Of a DNA stretch of 7,120 nucleotides, positions 6,368 to 7,120 are shown piece after piece. Source of the stretch: an uncultured Odoribacter sp. (GTDB lineage: Bacteria > Bacteroidota > Bacteroidia > Bacteroidales > Marinifilaceae). The translations under genes were made by a program, and so were the position numbers. The notes under the pieces are model-generated. The model searched no databases and was not told the DNA's origin. It was given only the letters and a program-made list of their open reading frames with translations. Positions within the stretch are counted from its first letter, which is position 1; every line of letters starts with the position of its first letter. Location: contig CAMRAP010000088.1 of assembly GCA_947039985.1 (NCBI GenBank), positions 1 to 7,120 on the forward strand. Reading direction: 5' to 3'.

Positions 6368-7120
6368 CTACCATCCTCCCCCGAGCGCCTTATAAAGCGA
6401 CACATACTCCGCCAACTGTGCCGCCATCACCTCAAGGAAATTAATTTGTGTAGAGAACAGCTCTCGTTCGGCATCCAGAACATCCAAATAAGTATTAGAT
6501 CCATTGCGATAAAGCTCCAGTGTTAGCACTTGCGTTGTTTGTGTTGCTTGCAATAACTCCCAATAATGTTCCATCTGCAAGTCATAAGTTGCCACCCCTG
6601 CCAGCGTGCTTTCCACTTCGCTGAGTGCAATAATGACACTTTGTTCATAATTGAGCAAGGCTTGTTTATTTTTCTCCTTGGCAAGCTCCACCGCTCGTTT
6701 ATTCTTCCCAAACCCAAAAATGGGTTCTGATATAGATAGGGATGCCGACCAGCCAAACGGATTGCCTTGGAACAATCCTTTTAGTGTAGAAGAAAGCAAT
6801 CCCCCCTTGCCAGTCAAGACAATCGAAGGATAACGATTAGCTATCGATGTACCGACTTGGGCAGTTGATGAGGCAACTTGATAATAGGCTTGTTGAATAT
6901 CTGGTCGGCGGTTCAGTAGCGAACTTGGCAAACCTGCTGGCACCCTTATTGGCACTCTCACCCCCTTCACCAAATGCCGACCATCGATCTTTATAGGGTA
7001 GGGTGTGCATCCCAACAAAGTGCACAGGGTCATTTCAGTCTGCACCTTGGCACGTTCGTACTGTGGAATGGCTGCCGCTGCCGTAGCGTGCGGGATGCTT
7101 GTTAAACGTGGCCCGCTAAC
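6368..7120 (-). CDS. Outer-membrane efflux protein (NodT/CusC/OprM-like), C-terminal part
   Basis: This is the C-terminal 250 residues of a TolC-type outer-membrane channel, the exit duct of RND-type tripartite efflux pumps. The frame stays open to the right edge; the GTG near 7045 is an internal valine, not a start. Family marks, numbered from the edge, are IPQYERAKVQTEM-TLLG (about 18-37) at the end of the first outer-membrane efflux repeat, VPAGLPSSLLNRRPDI (about 60-75) opening the second repeat, SISEPIFGFGKNKRAVEL, a long helix with ALSEVESTL, then YLDVLDAERELF and the terminal LYKALGGGW. The second repeat is complete. The first 17 residues or so (before IPQY) look unlike the usual helix at this place and seem about two residues short, which may be divergence or a small lesion. 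The gene converges on ilvE. Partner pump genes would be expected upstream, beyond the window; the substrate is unknown. Confidence 0.9.
   Translation of the reverse strand, partial: VSGPRLTSIPHATAAAAIPQYERAKVQTEMTLCTLLGCTPYPIKIDGRHLVKGVRVPIRVPAGLPSSLLNRRPDIQQAYYQVASSTAQVGTSIANRYPSIVLTGKGGLLSSTLKGLFQGNPFGWSASLSISEPIFGFGKNKRAVELAKEKNKQALLNYEQSVIIALSEVESTLAGVATYDLQMEHYWELLQATQTTQVLTLELYRNGSNTYLDVLDAERELFSTQINFLEVMAAQLAEYVSLYKALGGGW

Noticed and set aside
1..7120. Search for tRNA, rRNA, CRISPR arrays, insertion-sequence ends or phage genes
   Set aside because: By eye I found no cloverleaf, no spaced direct-repeat array, no transposase and no terminal inverted repeats; the sequence reads as ordinary chromosomal genes.

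Overview
The window reads as chromosomal DNA from a member of the Bacteroidota, most likely order Bacteroidales. The evidence is a peptidase family S46 dipeptidyl-peptidase (a family typical of this phylum), TAnnTTTG-type -7 boxes in front of genes, mostly absent Shine-Dalgarno sequences, an AT-rich composition, and a NodT/CusC-like efflux protein of the type common in the phylum. The genus cannot be fixed from the sequence alone.

Layout. Positions 1-2827 are all on the minus strand, in transcription order rlmN (23S rRNA/tRNA methyltransferase), an 11-base gap, a ROK-family transcriptional regulator, a 248-base AT-rich gap, and the first 101 codons of a glucosamine-6-phosphate deaminase that runs off the left edge. 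A 133-base divergent promoter region (2828-2960) separates rlmN from a plus-strand pair: a secreted S46 dipeptidyl-peptidase (DPP7-like by its position-673 glycine), then, 12 bases after its stop, a branched-chain amino acid aminotransferase (ilvE). The pair is closed by a strong intrinsic terminator at 6187-6226. A convergent minus-strand gene, the C-terminal 250 codons of an outer-membrane efflux (TolC/NodT-like) protein, fills 6368-7120 and continues beyond the right edge.

How the genes may work together. The ROK regulator beside an amino-sugar deaminase suggests control of amino-sugar catabolism, as for NagC-type ROK regulators. The peptidase releases dipeptides in the periplasm and IlvE interconverts branched-chain amino acids and their keto acids in the cytoplasm, so the pair may link peptide feeding with amino acid metabolism. 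These links are inferred from gene order. The genes belong to known families and I saw no phage, transposon, CRISPR array, tRNA or rRNA. I found nothing that amounts to a new system; the best leads are the S1-pocket residues of the peptidase, the peptidase-ilvE pairing, and the repeats and promoter-like boxes in front of the deaminase gene.
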